Below, one piece after another: positions 16,683-26,300 of a stretch of DNA of 64,000 bases. A model generated the notes under the pieces. That model was given only the letters and a program-made list of their open reading frames with translations. It searched no databases and was not told where the DNA came from. The position numbers were made by a program, and so were the translations under genes. Numbering within the stretch: the first letter of the stretch is position 1; each line of letters begins with the position of its first letter. This stretch comes from CAIVVT01 sp052145115 (lineage in GTDB: Bacteria; Acidobacteriota; Terriglobia; Bryobacterales; Bryobacteraceae), in contig JBKQPG010000025.1 in the NCBI GenBank assembly GCA_052145115.1, positions 1-64,000 of the forward strand, read 5' to 3'.

Positions 16683-18407
16683 ATGCAGCGGCGTTCGTTT
16701 CTACTGACCATGCTGGCCTGGGGGCGCGCGGGCGGTTCCTGGCGCGCGCCGGGCACCGCCGCTCCGCGGCTGCCCGTGTTCCGCGATGTCACAACCCGCT
16801 CGCGGATCGACTTCCATTGCGAGGGCAGTCCGACAGCGCAGAAGTATCTCATTGAGACCATGCCCGGCGGCGTGGCGATGTTCGACTATGACGGCGACGG
16901 ATTCCAGGATCTCTACTTCGTGAATGGCGCGAAGCTGGACGACCCCATGCCCCCGGGCAAGGCGCCGGATAAGGCCAATCCGCGCTTCTGGAACCGGCTG
17001 TACCACAACAATGGGGATGGGACCTTCACCGACGTGACCGAAAAGGCGGGCGTGCGCGGGCACTCCTACGGCATGGGCGTGGCCACGGGCGACTACAACA
17101 ACGACGGCCACATGGATTTCTACGTCACGAACTTCGGCCGCAACATTCTGTATCGCAACAACGGCGACGGAACGTTCACCGACGTCACCGAAACGGCCGG
17201 CGTCGGCGGCGGTGGCTGGAGCTCCAGCGCCTGTTTCGTGGACTATGACAATGACGGCTGGCTGGACCTGATTGTGACGCGCTACATGGTGTGGGACTTC
17301 TCCATGAACCTGTGGTGCGGCCCGCGCGAGCCGGGCTACCGCGGATATTGCCACCCCGCGTCGTTCAAGAAAGCGACGCACCTGGTGTACCACAATAACG
17401 GCGACGGGACGTTCACTGACGTCTCGAAGGAATGCGGCATCGGCAACGCGCCGGGCTACGGCCTGGGCATCGCGTTCAACGATTATGACCGCGACGGCTG
17501 GCCCGACATCCTGATCGCCAACGACAACATCCCGGAACAACTGTTCCACAATCTCGGCAACGGCAAGTTCGAGGAGGTCGCGCTGAAGCTGGGGCTGGCC
17601 TACGATGAGGACGGCCGGACCTTCTCCGGCATGGGCGTGGATTTCGCCGACTATGACAACGACGGCTGGCCCGACGTCGTCATCGGTTCTCTGGCCAACG
17701 AAAAGTACGCCCTGTTCCGCAACGTCAAGGGCAGCTTCGATTACGTGTCCGGATCGACCGGCGTGGCGCGCATCACTTCCACCCATTCGGGGTGGGGGCT
17801 GAAGTTCATCGATTACGACAACGATGGCTGGAAGGACCTGTTTGTGGCGCAGGCCCACGTCATGGACAACATCGAGCTCAGCAGCCCGTCGCTGCATTAC
17901 CAGGAACAGATGTTGCTGCTGCGCAACAATCACGGCGCATTCGAGGACGTCTCGGCCGTCAGCGGCGAGCCGTTCCGCCGGCGCCTCACCGCGCGCGGCG
18001 TCGCCTTCGGCGATCTCGACAACGACGGGAACATCGACATCGCCATCAGCTGTTTGAACGGCCCGGCGGTGATCCTGCGCAACGAGGGCGGCAACGGCAA
18101 TCACTGGCTCATGGTCCACACGACAGGAAAGGAAAGCAATCGCGACGGCATCGGCGCCCAGATTCGCGTGGTCGGCGAGTCGGGCTTCGAGCAGTACGGT
18201 ACTGTCTCGACGGCGGGCAGCTATCAGTCGGCCAGCGACAAGCGCGTGCACTTCGGCCTGGGCCAGGACAAAACGGCGAAGCTGGTGGAGATCCGCTGGC
18301 CGAGCGGCATCGAACAGAAGATCGAGAACGTCCGCGCCGACCAGATTCTCAACGTGAAGGAGCCTCCCGGGACGGCCAGAAAGCCGCAACCGGCGCGCCC
18401 GTCATGA
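16683..18407 (+). CDS. FG-GAP/ASPIC-UnbV protein (CRTAC-like), first of a pair
   Basis: 574 residues from ATG 16683; MQRRSFLLTMLAWG is a signal of possible twin-arginine type (RRSFLL). Residues about 45-480 contain FG-GAP/VCBS motifs (MFDYDGDGFQDLYFVNGAK, GDYNNDGHMDFYVTNF, VDYDNDGWLDLIVTRYM). Between them lies the pair of cysteines typical of this group (LWCGPREPGYRGYCHPASF). The C-terminal ASPIC/UnbV domain begins near RDGIGAQIRVVG. Its TGA stop overlaps the start of the next paralogue as ATGA, which implies translational coupling and matched amounts of the two proteins. Confidence 0.9.
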   Translation: MQRRSFLLTMLAWGRAGGSWRAPGTAAPRLPVFRDVTTRSRIDFHCEGSPTAQKYLIETMPGGVAMFDYDGDGFQDLYFVNGAKLDDPMPPGKAPDKANPRFWNRLYHNNGDGTFTDVTEKAGVRGHSYGMGVATGDYNNDGHMDFYVTNFGRNILYRNNGDGTFTDVTETAGVGGGGWSSSACFVDYDNDGWLDLIVTRYMVWDFSMNLWCGPREPGYRGYCHPASFKKATHLVYHNNGDGTFTDVSKECGIGNAPGYGLGIAFNDYDRDGWPDILIANDNIPEQLFHNLGNGKFEEVALKLGLAYDEDGRTFSGMGVDFADYDNDGWPDVVIGSLANEKYALFRNVKGSFDYVSGSTGVARITSTHSGWGLKFIDYDNDGWKDLFVAQAHVMDNIELSSPSLHYQEQMLLLRNNHGAFEDVSAVSGEPFRRRLTARGVAFGDLDNDGNIDIAISCLNGPAVILRNEGGNGNHWLMVHTTGKESNRDGIGAQIRVVGESGFEQYGTVSTAGSYQSASDKRVHFGLGQDKTAKLVEIRWPSGIEQKIENVRADQILNVKEPPGTARKPQPARPS

Positions 18408-20077
18408 TGCCGACGCGCCGTATCGGATGGCAACTCCGGCTCACGGCCGGGCTGGGGCTGGCCGCGGCTGTGGTGGTGCTCATTGCGGTCCAGGCGCAGG
18501 ATCGCCCGCCCATCGCGCCGATCCGGTTCCGCAACGTGGCCGCGGCCGCCGGCATCGACTTTGTCCTCGAAAACAGCGCCACTCCCGAAAAGCAGATCAT
18601 TGAAACGATGGTGGGCGGCGTGGCCGCCTTCGACTACGACGGGGACGGCCGCATCGACATCTTCTTCACCAACGGCGCCGCGATCCCCGCGCTCGAGAAG
18701 AACCACGTCAAGTACCGCAACCGTCTGTTCCGCAACCTGGGCGGGATGCGATTCAAGGACGTCACCGAGGAGGCGGGCCTGGCGGGCGCTGGATACTCCA
18801 TGGGCGCGGCGGCTGCGGACTACGATAACGACGGTCATGTGGACTTGTTCGTGGCCGGCGTCGGCGCCAATCATCTGTACCACAATCTGGGCAACGGGAA
18901 GTTCGAGGACGTAACCGCCAAGGCGGGCATCCACGGCAGCGGGTGGTCGATTACCGGCGGCTGGTTCGACTACGACAACGACGGCCGCCTCGACCTGTTG
19001 GTGGTGAATTATCTGCAGTGGTCGCCCGAGAATCCGCTGTTCTGCGGCGACCCGCGGGGCGCGCGGGCCTACTGCCACCCGCGCTTCTACGAAGGGCTGC
19101 CCAATACGCTCTATCACAACCGCGGCGACGGCACGTTCGAAGACGTATCGCTAAAATCCGGCATCGCGCAACACGTTGGAAAAGGCATGAGCGTGGCCTT
19201 CGCCGATTACGACCAGGACGGGTTCACCGACATCTTCGTCACCAATGACAAGATCCCGAATTTCCTGTTCCACAACCTCGGCAATGGGACCTTCGAGGAG
19301 GTCGCGCTGGAGGCCGGCGTCGCGCTGCCCGACCGTGGCAAGGGGGTCTCGGCCATGGGCGCGGACTTTCGCGACTACGACAACGACGGCCTGCCGGACA
19401 TCACCTTCGCCGCCCTGGCCGGGGAAACGTTCCCCCTGTTCCACAACGAGGGCAGGGGCCAGTTTCGCGATGTCACTGACCGCAGCCGCATGGGACCGCT
19501 CAGCGACCGCCGCAGTGGCTGGAGCCCCGCGTTGTGCGATTTCAACAACGACGGATGGAAGGACCTGTTCGTTTCCGGCGCGCACGTCAACGACACTGTG
19601 GAAGCCTTCGAAGCGACCCAGTACCGTCTGCCGAATGCGATTTTCGCCAACGCGGGCGACGGCACCTTCCGGGATGTCTCGGCCGCGGCGGGAGCGGATT
19701 TCCAGACGCCGGGCGCACACCGCGGCGCCGCTTTCGCCGACTTCAACAACGACGGCAGGACCGACGTCGTGGTCAGCCTGATCGGCGCGCGCGCTGAGCT
19801 CTGGGAAAACGTGAGCCCCGGCGACAATACCTGGATCGACGTGAAACTGACCGGCACGAGATGTAATCGCGACGGGATCGGAGCCCGCCTCCGCATCGGC
19901 AACCAGTACAACCAGATGACCTCGAACGTCGGCTACGCCTCCTCGAGCCTCACTCCGGTCCATTTCGGGACTGGAAAAGCGACGCAGGTGGATATCGAGA
20001 TCCTGTGGCCGGATGGAACGCGGCAGACACTTAGGAACGTGCGCACGAACCAGGTGCTGGCCGTTCGCGAGCCGTAA
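18404..20077 (+). CDS. FG-GAP/ASPIC-UnbV protein (CRTAC-like), second of a pair
   Basis: 557 residues. The ATG at 18404 overlaps the stop of the preceding paralogue (ATGA). An N-terminal membrane or signal segment (LTAGLGLAAAVVVLIAVQAQ) is followed by the FG-GAP/VCBS propeller: AFDYDGDGRIDIFFTNGAA, ADYDNDGHVDLFVAGVGAN, FDYDNDGRLDLLVVNYLQW and FADYDQDGFTDIFVTND. The cysteine pair is conserved (FCGDPRGARAYCHPRFY). The ASPIC/UnbV domain is at the C-terminus (RDGIGARLRIGNQ). It ends the four-gene run beginning at 13501 and converges with the TPR gene at 20111. Confidence 0.9.
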   Translation: MMPTRRIGWQLRLTAGLGLAAAVVVLIAVQAQDRPPIAPIRFRNVAAAAGIDFVLENSATPEKQIIETMVGGVAAFDYDGDGRIDIFFTNGAAIPALEKNHVKYRNRLFRNLGGMRFKDVTEEAGLAGAGYSMGAAAADYDNDGHVDLFVAGVGANHLYHNLGNGKFEDVTAKAGIHGSGWSITGGWFDYDNDGRLDLLVVNYLQWSPENPLFCGDPRGARAYCHPRFYEGLPNTLYHNRGDGTFEDVSLKSGIAQHVGKGMSVAFADYDQDGFTDIFVTNDKIPNFLFHNLGNGTFEEVALEAGVALPDRGKGVSAMGADFRDYDNDGLPDITFAALAGETFPLFHNEGRGQFRDVTDRSRMGPLSDRRSGWSPALCDFNNDGWKDLFVSGAHVNDTVEAFEATQYRLPNAIFANAGDGTFRDVSAAAGADFQTPGAHRGAAFADFNNDGRTDVVVSLIGARAELWENVSPGDNTWIDVKLTGTRCNRDGIGARLRIGNQYNQMTSNVGYASSSLTPVHFGTGKATQVDIEILWPDGTRQTLRNVRTNQVLAVREP

Positions 20078-20110
20078 CCCGCGCCGCGTCCAAGCGGCGC
20101 GTGCAACGTC

Positions 20111-21619
20111 TCACGGCGGGGTGATGCGCGGCTCGTTGTTGTCCTCGGTTTCGCGGCGGCTCAGGATCGCACGGTACTCGCGCAGCGCAGCCGCGGCGCG
20201 TTCCCGCATTCCGGCGCTCTGGCAGGCACGGGCCAGTTGATAGTGGCGCGTACCGCTGTCGTCATCGGCCAGCGCCGCTTCGAGCTGCGGAATTGCCAGT
20301 TCCCAACGCCCGGCCTCCAGGTAGGCCTCGCCCAGCGCCCCGTGGACTGGCTGGAACTTGGAATCGCGCTGCAGCGCGTTCATCAGGTATTGGATCGCGT
20401 GCTCGGGATCATGGATCTCCACCAGCGCCAGTCCATACAGGTAATTGAACTCGGCCGAGGACTTCTCGCGCTCCAGCAGGTCCCGGATCAACGGCAGCGC
20501 CGTAGCGCAATCGTTGCTGTGGCACAGCGCCAGCGCCAGCCGCCGCTGGATCTCCGTGTCGCCCCTGGCGAGCTCGAGCGCCTCCTTCCAGGCAGCCGCC
20601 GCCTCCCGGTAGCGCCCGCTGCTCTCATATGCATTGGCCGCGGCTTCAGCCCGCTCGCGCGACGCAGGCAACTTCTCCAGCCGCGCATAGGCGCCCCGCG
20701 CCAGGCCCTGGAAGGCCCGGGCTTGCCAATAGGCCTGCTCCGGCGTGCCGGCCGGCAACGCAGCCGCCGCCTCGGCATGGCCGGCGAGGAAGGCGCACTC
20801 GGGCGTCTCGCCACTACAATCCGCGCCTGGCTGCGCCTCCCGCGCACGCTCGGCCACAGCCCAATCCGGATGGCCCGTTTCCTCGTAGATCCGCGCCACC
20901 GCTGTGTGCAGCCCCCGGAAATCCGGCCGCAGGGCCAGCGCTTCCCGGTACTGTCGCAACGCCCGCGCCATCCGGCCTTGCGCGAATTCGAAATCGGCGG
21001 CCAGCGCCAATCCTTCAACCGAGCCGGGCTGGGCCTTCTCCAGCCGCTCGAGAATCTCACCGGCAGCACCCTCATCGCTGCGCGCCAGCCCATACCAAGC
21101 GCGCGGGCTATCCGGCATGGCCCGGGCGGCCTCAGAGTACTGCGCGGCGGCTTCCGTATATTGCCGCTGCTCCAGCAGCGCATCGGCCAGCATCAGCCGA
21201 GCGTTCTGATCCGCCGGCTGCAGAACCAGCGCCCGGCGCAGCGGATCGATCGCGCTCGCGGCCTGGCCTAGTTTGAGCCGGCTGGCGCCCAAAAACAGCC
21301 ACGCCGGGAACAGTTCCGGCTGGCGCTCCACCAGCGCCTGGCACGCGTCGCTGACCTCCTGGTATCGCCCGGCTTTATACTGCGCCACTGCCAGATTGAC
21401 CCGCAGCGATGTCACATTCGGGAACTGCGCAACCAATTCGCGATAAATCGGAATGGCCTGCTCGGGCTGGCCGGCCTGCACCAGCGCGTTGGCGCGACGC
21501 ACCTTCCCGGCGGCGTCCGCGGCCGGCTGCGCGTACCCCGGCTGAGGCCAGGGGCAGGCGATTCCAACCACGAACAAGCCAATCCGCAATATCGGCCCCA
21601 GCCGCGGACTCATCCCCAC
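20111..21619 (-). CDS. Exported TPR-rich protein
   Basis: 502 residues from GTG 21619; an ATG two codons in, at 21613, is equally possible. A signal peptide (ILRIGLFVVGIACPWPQPGYAQ) is followed by about a dozen TPR-like helical hairpins across the rest of the protein, such as AGQPEQAIPIYRELVAQFPN, YTEAAAQYSEAARAMPDSPR and RWELAIPQLEAALADDDSG. It converges on the CRTAC-like pair across 33 bp. A scaffolding role is inferred from the fold only. Confidence 0.85.
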   Translation of the reverse strand: MGMSPRLGPILRIGLFVVGIACPWPQPGYAQPAADAAGKVRRANALVQAGQPEQAIPIYRELVAQFPNVTSLRVNLAVAQYKAGRYQEVSDACQALVERQPELFPAWLFLGASRLKLGQAASAIDPLRRALVLQPADQNARLMLADALLEQRQYTEAAAQYSEAARAMPDSPRAWYGLARSDEGAAGEILERLEKAQPGSVEGLALAADFEFAQGRMARALRQYREALALRPDFRGLHTAVARIYEETGHPDWAVAERAREAQPGADCSGETPECAFLAGHAEAAAALPAGTPEQAYWQARAFQGLARGAYARLEKLPASRERAEAAANAYESSGRYREAAAAWKEALELARGDTEIQRRLALALCHSNDCATALPLIRDLLEREKSSAEFNYLYGLALVEIHDPEHAIQYLMNALQRDSKFQPVHGALGEAYLEAGRWELAIPQLEAALADDDSGTRHYQLARACQSAGMRERAAAALREYRAILSRRETEDNNEPRITPP

Positions 21620-21630
21620 TAGTGTGCCAC

Positions 21631-21740
21631 TAACAGGCTGCTGAAAAGGCCGATTGACCGCTCCTTGACAGTCGCGGCTCCGCTATGTGGTCGTTCGTTC
21701 CCGATGGGTTGTCGGAGCACGCCAGTGTGGCGGCGGCTTG
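21631..21740 (+). repeat. Dispersed repeat, copy A
   Basis: A roughly 110-bp sequence beginning TAACAGGCTGCTGAAAAGGC matches 45747-45853 in the opposite orientation at about 70% by eye. The shared blocks are GCTGAAAA, CGGCTC, GTGGTCRTTCRTTCC, ATGGGT and TGTCGGA. The GGCTGCTGAAAA edge resembles ends left by insertion sequences, but no transposase gene remains. The 362-bp gap between the TPR and LacI genes holds nothing else apart from the operator candidate. Confidence 0.65.
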
Positions 21741-21949
21741 TGATTGCTTCAACTTGCGGACGACGCCCGGCCAACAAAATTCCCTGAAGCGCATCAGCCA
21801 TCCGGTGGTCAGATGGCACGAAAAAGAGTTGCGGAAGCAACGCTTTCGCGGCGCGGTGAATTTAGCTCTGTATGCCAGGCAACTCGCCAAAGCCCTTCAC
21901 ATTCGGGTCGCATGTGCCCAGGGGAAGTGGACCGTGTGCCTATCGAAAT

Positions 21950-21961
21950 TAAAGCGCTTAT
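21950..21961. promoter_or_regulatory. Candidate LacI-family operator before the regulator
   Basis: The perfect palindrome AAGCGCTT (21952-21959) lies 22 nt before the LacI-type gene, in the AT-rich context TAAAGCGCTTAT. A central CG flanked by A/T runs is the usual shape of LacI-family sites. This suggests autoregulation. Confidence 0.45.
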
Positions 21962-21981
21962 GATAACGTGAGGGAAGCAGC

Positions 21982-23016
21982 ATGGCCAAGATTGATGACG
22001 TCGCCAAGCTGGCTGGTGTCTCCACCGCGACCGTTTCGGCGGTCATCAACGGGTTGGAGACGGTCAAGCCGAAGACGAAACGGCGGGTGTTGGCCGCAGT
22101 TCAGAAACTGAACTACCAGCCGAATCTGTACGCTCGCAGTCTGGCGCGCGGCCGTTCCAGGATGCTGGGGGTCATCGTATCCACTCTCGACAACCGGTTC
22201 TTTGCCGAAATCGCCCAGGTTGCCGAGACCGCCGCCCTGGCGCACGGTTATCAGGTGCTCATTTCCTCCACCCAGTACTCACTGGACCGGCTGCGGTCCG
22301 CGGTCCGGCAGATGATCGGGATGCGAGTGGATGGGCTGGTCATTATGACCAACGAGTTCGACCCCGAAGTGCTGGAGATGCTGCGTTCGCGCAAAGTCCC
22401 GGTGGTGTTCGAGGATGTCGGAACAGTCGACCCGACAACCAGTAATATGCGGGTGGATTATGAAGGTGGAATCCACCGCGCCATGCGGACTCTGGTCGAG
22501 ATGGGGCACAAACGAATCCTGTTCGTGCAGAGCCATCTCGATGTCGCGGAGTGGAACCAGCTTCTTTCCATCCGCCTGCGCGCGGAGGCTTTCCGTGATG
22601 CCGCCCGCCAGTTTCCCGAGGTGGAGGCGACTTTGCTCGATGCGCCCGGAGTGCCGTTTGAGGCCGGCCAGGCGGCGGCGGCCGAAGCCCTGAACCGGTT
22701 CGAGTTCAGCGGCGTGATTGCCAACTGCGATCCGATCGCGCTGGGTTTGTTGCGCGGTTTTCGGCGCGCCGGACTGCGGGTTCCGTCCGATGTCTCGATT
22801 ATTGGGTTCGATGACAGTCCCGAGTGCGAATACACCGAGCCGCAATTGACCTCCGTCCGCATCCCGCGGGACCTGATCGGCCGCTCCGCCGTCGAGACTT
22901 TGCGGCGCATGATCGAGAGTGGACAGGCGGGCTGTGAAATCCGGATTCCCACCGAACTCGTGATGCGGGAATCCGTAGCGCGACCGCGAGTGCGAGAAGG
23001 CGTAGCAGCGCGCTGA
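21982..23016 (+). CDS. LacI-family transcriptional regulator
   Basis: 344 residues, the normal length for the family. Residues 1-60 are the DNA-binding helix-turn-helix and hinge (IDDVAKLAGVSTATVSAVIN, then NYQPNLYARSLARGRSRMLG). Residues about 62-330 are the periplasmic-binding-protein-like sensor domain (LGVIVSTLDNRFFAEI; VSIIGFDDSPECEYTEPQLT). GAGGGAAG precedes the ATG. The next gene is a TonB-dependent receptor, and four sugar-acid catabolic genes follow on the same strand, so the regulator probably senses an intermediate of that pathway. The effector cannot be deduced. Confidence 0.93.
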   Translation: MAKIDDVAKLAGVSTATVSAVINGLETVKPKTKRRVLAAVQKLNYQPNLYARSLARGRSRMLGVIVSTLDNRFFAEIAQVAETAALAHGYQVLISSTQYSLDRLRSAVRQMIGMRVDGLVIMTNEFDPEVLEMLRSRKVPVVFEDVGTVDPTTSNMRVDYEGGIHRAMRTLVEMGHKRILFVQSHLDVAEWNQLLSIRLRAEAFRDAARQFPEVEATLLDAPGVPFEAGQAAAAEALNRFEFSGVIANCDPIALGLLRGFRRAGLRVPSDVSIIGFDDSPECEYTEPQLTSVRIPRDLIGRSAVETLRRMIESGQAGCEIRIPTELVMRESVARPRVREGVAAR

Positions 23017-23170
23017 GCGGAATCCGCGGTCAAACTTTCTCTCGAAGCGCCGCAAAAGCTCGATTCCTGTTCCCGCTTGCGGCCGCTCCCGCTTCAAAAC
23101 CCGGCGCGACGTGTTAGTCCTTTGTTTTCAATTTGATGAAATCCACCGCGGTAGCCCGGGACAGGACCTG

Positions 23171-23183
23171 TTAAGCGTTTCAA
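23171..23183. promoter_or_regulatory. Candidate LacI-family operator before the receptor
   Basis: TTAAGCGTTTCAA shares the A/T-flanked AAGCG core with the palindrome upstream of the regulator at 21950. It lies about 56 nt upstream of the -35 element of the receptor promoter. A shared site shape supports control of the receptor by the adjacent LacI-family protein. Confidence 0.4.
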
Positions 23184-23238
23184 CTTATTAACCGGAATTA
23201 ACTTTACCCATCCAGACGTCTTTCGGACCTAAAAAGCC

Positions 23239-23267
23239 TTGACTAGGCCTCTCTGAAGGATTATTAA
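23239..23267 (+). promoter_or_regulatory. Sigma70-type promoter of the TonB receptor gene
   Basis: TTGACT (23239-23244) and TATTAA (23262-23267) are separated by 17 nt, the ideal spacing. They lie in one of the few AT-rich patches of the window and point at the receptor gene. The predicted start near 23275 gives a leader of about 120 nt. Confidence 0.55.
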
Positions 23268-23285
23268 AGAGCTATGCTTCCTCCT

Positions 23286-23304
23286 AAGCGGTTTGGAGCC
23301 GCTT
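23286..23304. promoter_or_regulatory. Hairpin in the receptor leader
   Basis: AAGCGG (23286-23291) and CCGCTT (23299-23304) form a 6-bp stem with a 7-nt loop in the predicted 5' leader. It may be a leader hairpin or another regulator site, since it also contains AAGCGG. Confidence 0.35.
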
Positions 23305-23395
23305 GGTGTGCGCTCGCCGTGCCAGCTTCTCGCCCGGCGCAATTCGCGTGAGGGCCGGCATGAGGTGGATTCGGGAAGCGTTGGAATGGGGGTGT

Positions 23396-26300
23396 ATGTC
23401 TCGCAAACTGATTTTCCTTGTTCTTATTGGCTGTCTGACAGCCTGCATGTCTAACCTCTGGGGCCAGGGTGCTGCCGGTACGCTCAACGGCACCATTCTG
23501 GACTCGACCGGCGCCGTTGTTCCCGGCGCCGCCGTCGTTGCGATCAATGCCGATAACAAGGCTGAGAACAAAACGACGTCAACGTCCGCCGGCGCGTACA
23601 CGCTGCCGTACCTTGTGGAAGGATCGTACACCGTAACTGTCAGCGCGCCCGGATTCCGGAAGTCGCTCCTCGAAAACGTCGTTCTGCGCGCGGCGCAGAC
23701 ACTGACTGTGAACGTCACGCTGGAGGTCGGCCAGGTCACTGAGCAGGTGACGGTCAGCGATACGCCGCCACTGCTCGAAGCGGGCACCGCGGAAGTCGGC
23801 CGCTACATCAGCCAGGAGGAGTTCAACACCTGGCCCATTCTCACCAGTGACGGCCACCGCCAGATCCAGGAGTTCATCTTCGACAGCCTGCCCGGCACTA
23901 CCGGCGGCACCTTCCAGGGCTCGATCAACGGCGGGCAGCAATACTCGCACGAGATCATGATTGACGGGATTGCTCTTGGACGCGCCGACCTGAGTGGCGG
24001 CAACAACGACGAGATGAGCCCCTCGCTGGAGGCCATCGGCGATTTCAAGCTGCAGACCGGCGCGGTTTCGGCCGAGTACAACGGCGGCCAGACCGCTATC
24101 GCCAACTACAGCATTAAGTCTGGTACCAATTCGCTCCACGGATCGGCCTATAATTTCCTGCAAAACGAGGATTTCGACTCCGTCGGCCTCGGCAATTCGT
24201 CGTCCAAGTACAGACTCGAGAACTGGGGCTACACCGCGGGCGGCCCGGTGATGATTCCCAAACTATACAACGGCCGCAACAAAACCTTCTGGTTTTCGAG
24301 CTACGAGCACACCAAGGTGGACCAGTTGACTTTCAGCGGGTACACCACGGTCTCCCCGCTGGCATACCGCACCGGCGACTTCTCTGGAATGTTAAGCCCG
24401 TCCTATTCGGGCCAGTCCGAGGCGGGCAGCGCCATCGGCACGGACGCCCTTGGCCGGCCGGTCGTATTCGGCGCGATCTACGATCCCAGCACCACGCGCT
24501 CGGGCCCCGGCGGCGCGGTGATCCGCGATCCGTTCCCGGGTAACATCATTCCCACCAGCAGGATTGATCCGGTGGCCGCCTCTATCATAGGCGTCGGTCT
24601 GGTCCCTCCGACGCTCGACTCGATCGTCAATAACATCCAGAAGGTGGGCACCTGCTGCCCGTTGTTCGACGAGCACATCATCGGAATCAAAGTTGACCAG
24701 GTCCTGGGCGACAAGAACCGGATCGCGGTCTACTACAACCAGGGCTACCGTTTTCGCAACAACACGAGCGGCCAGCCTTACCTCCCGATCGAAGAATATC
24801 CGACCCAGGGCTGGCACGATCAGCTCACTCCCAGCGAAATGGGTCGCGTGACCCTCACCACCACGGTGACCAGCACCTTGATCAACAACCTGGCGATAGG
24901 CTACGGCCGCTTCTACAACGGCAACGGCGCCCCGCAAAGCACGATCGACAAAGGTTGGGCGGACAAGATCGGGATCCAGAATACCAGCCCCGACGTTTTC
25001 CCGGCCTTCTACTTCAGCGGGCTCAATTGGCAAGGCGGGTCGATTCAGCAGATCGGCGTGGGCGGCTACAACGCGACCAAGAACGGCTCGGAGACCCTCC
25101 GGGACAGCGCCACCAAGATCTGGGGCCGCCACACCTTCCACTTCGGTTATCAGTACGCGCGCTACTTCTTCTTCGAAACCAACTATTCGGGTTCGGGTAA
25201 TTTCTACTTCAGTCCGCTCCAGACCGACCTGCAAGGGTTCGAGGCCCAAACCGGGAATTCGTTTGCCAGTTTCATGCTGGGAGCGGTGAACCACGCCAAC
25301 AACCCGATCGCCGGCCTGAACGACGGTTTCTATTTGCCGTACCACGCCTCGTGGCTGCAGGACGACATCAAAATCACGCCCAAGCTGACCATGAACGTCG
25401 GCTTCCGCTGGGAGATCATGAGTCCGTTCTACGAGCGCACCGATCGCATGTCCTGGATCGATCTTGCGAAGCCGGATCCGAATGCTCCGGGCTACAATGG
25501 CCCGCTCGTTTTCGGGAACACACCGGCCAAGACCTTTTGGGGTGAGATCGGTCCCCGGTTCGGTCTCGCCTACCAGGTCAATCCCAAGATGGTCGTGCGC
25601 GCGGGCTATAGCATGATGAATACGCCGCCGCTCGCCCAAAACTGGGGCTTCAGCGGATTCACTACCGGCTACAGCGGCACCATCACCGTGCCGGCGGGCA
25701 CCAACCCCGACGGCTTCGTGCAGGACCCGGTGATGTACTTGCACCAGCCCTTCCCCAACGCCCCCTTCACTCTGCCGGACCTCAACCCGGCGGACGGCCA
25801 CTTCAACGCATCCTCGACCGCCGCCGCCGACTCGAACCGTCCGGGCTACGTCCAGAACTACAACGTCACGATCCAGTATCTGCTGCCGCAGCAGATGGTC
25901 GTGGAAGCGGCCTATGTCGGCAACCACGGCACGCGTGTCTGGGGTTATAACGAATATGACGTCTCGCCCGCGACCAAACTGGCGATGGGCGATACGCTGC
26001 TCCAGCCAGTCTCGGCGTATCCGCAGTACCTTCCTTACGCCGGCTTCCCCACCAGTCTCTCCGTCGCTCAGGCGATCCTGCCGTATCCTCAGTACTACGC
26101 CGTCAACGACAACTTCGCCTACAACACCAGCTCGAATTACAATTCGCTCCAGGTGACCCTGAAAAAGAACATCTCGCACGGGATGGGCTTCCTCGCCGCC
26201 TACACCTTCTCCAAGGTGCTCGGCTACCAGGACAGCAGCGGCGTGACGGGTTACGGCGTTCCGCAGGACTTTTACAATCGCTCGCTGGAGTACGGTCTGG

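Larger units (their letters stand above)
23017..23395. other. Intergenic control region of the TonB receptor gene
   Basis: No gene lies here. The stretch is locally AT-rich and carries an operator candidate (23171-23183), a promoter (23239-23267) and a 5'-leader hairpin (23286-23304), with GGGGG just before the receptor start at 23396. Confidence 0.55.
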
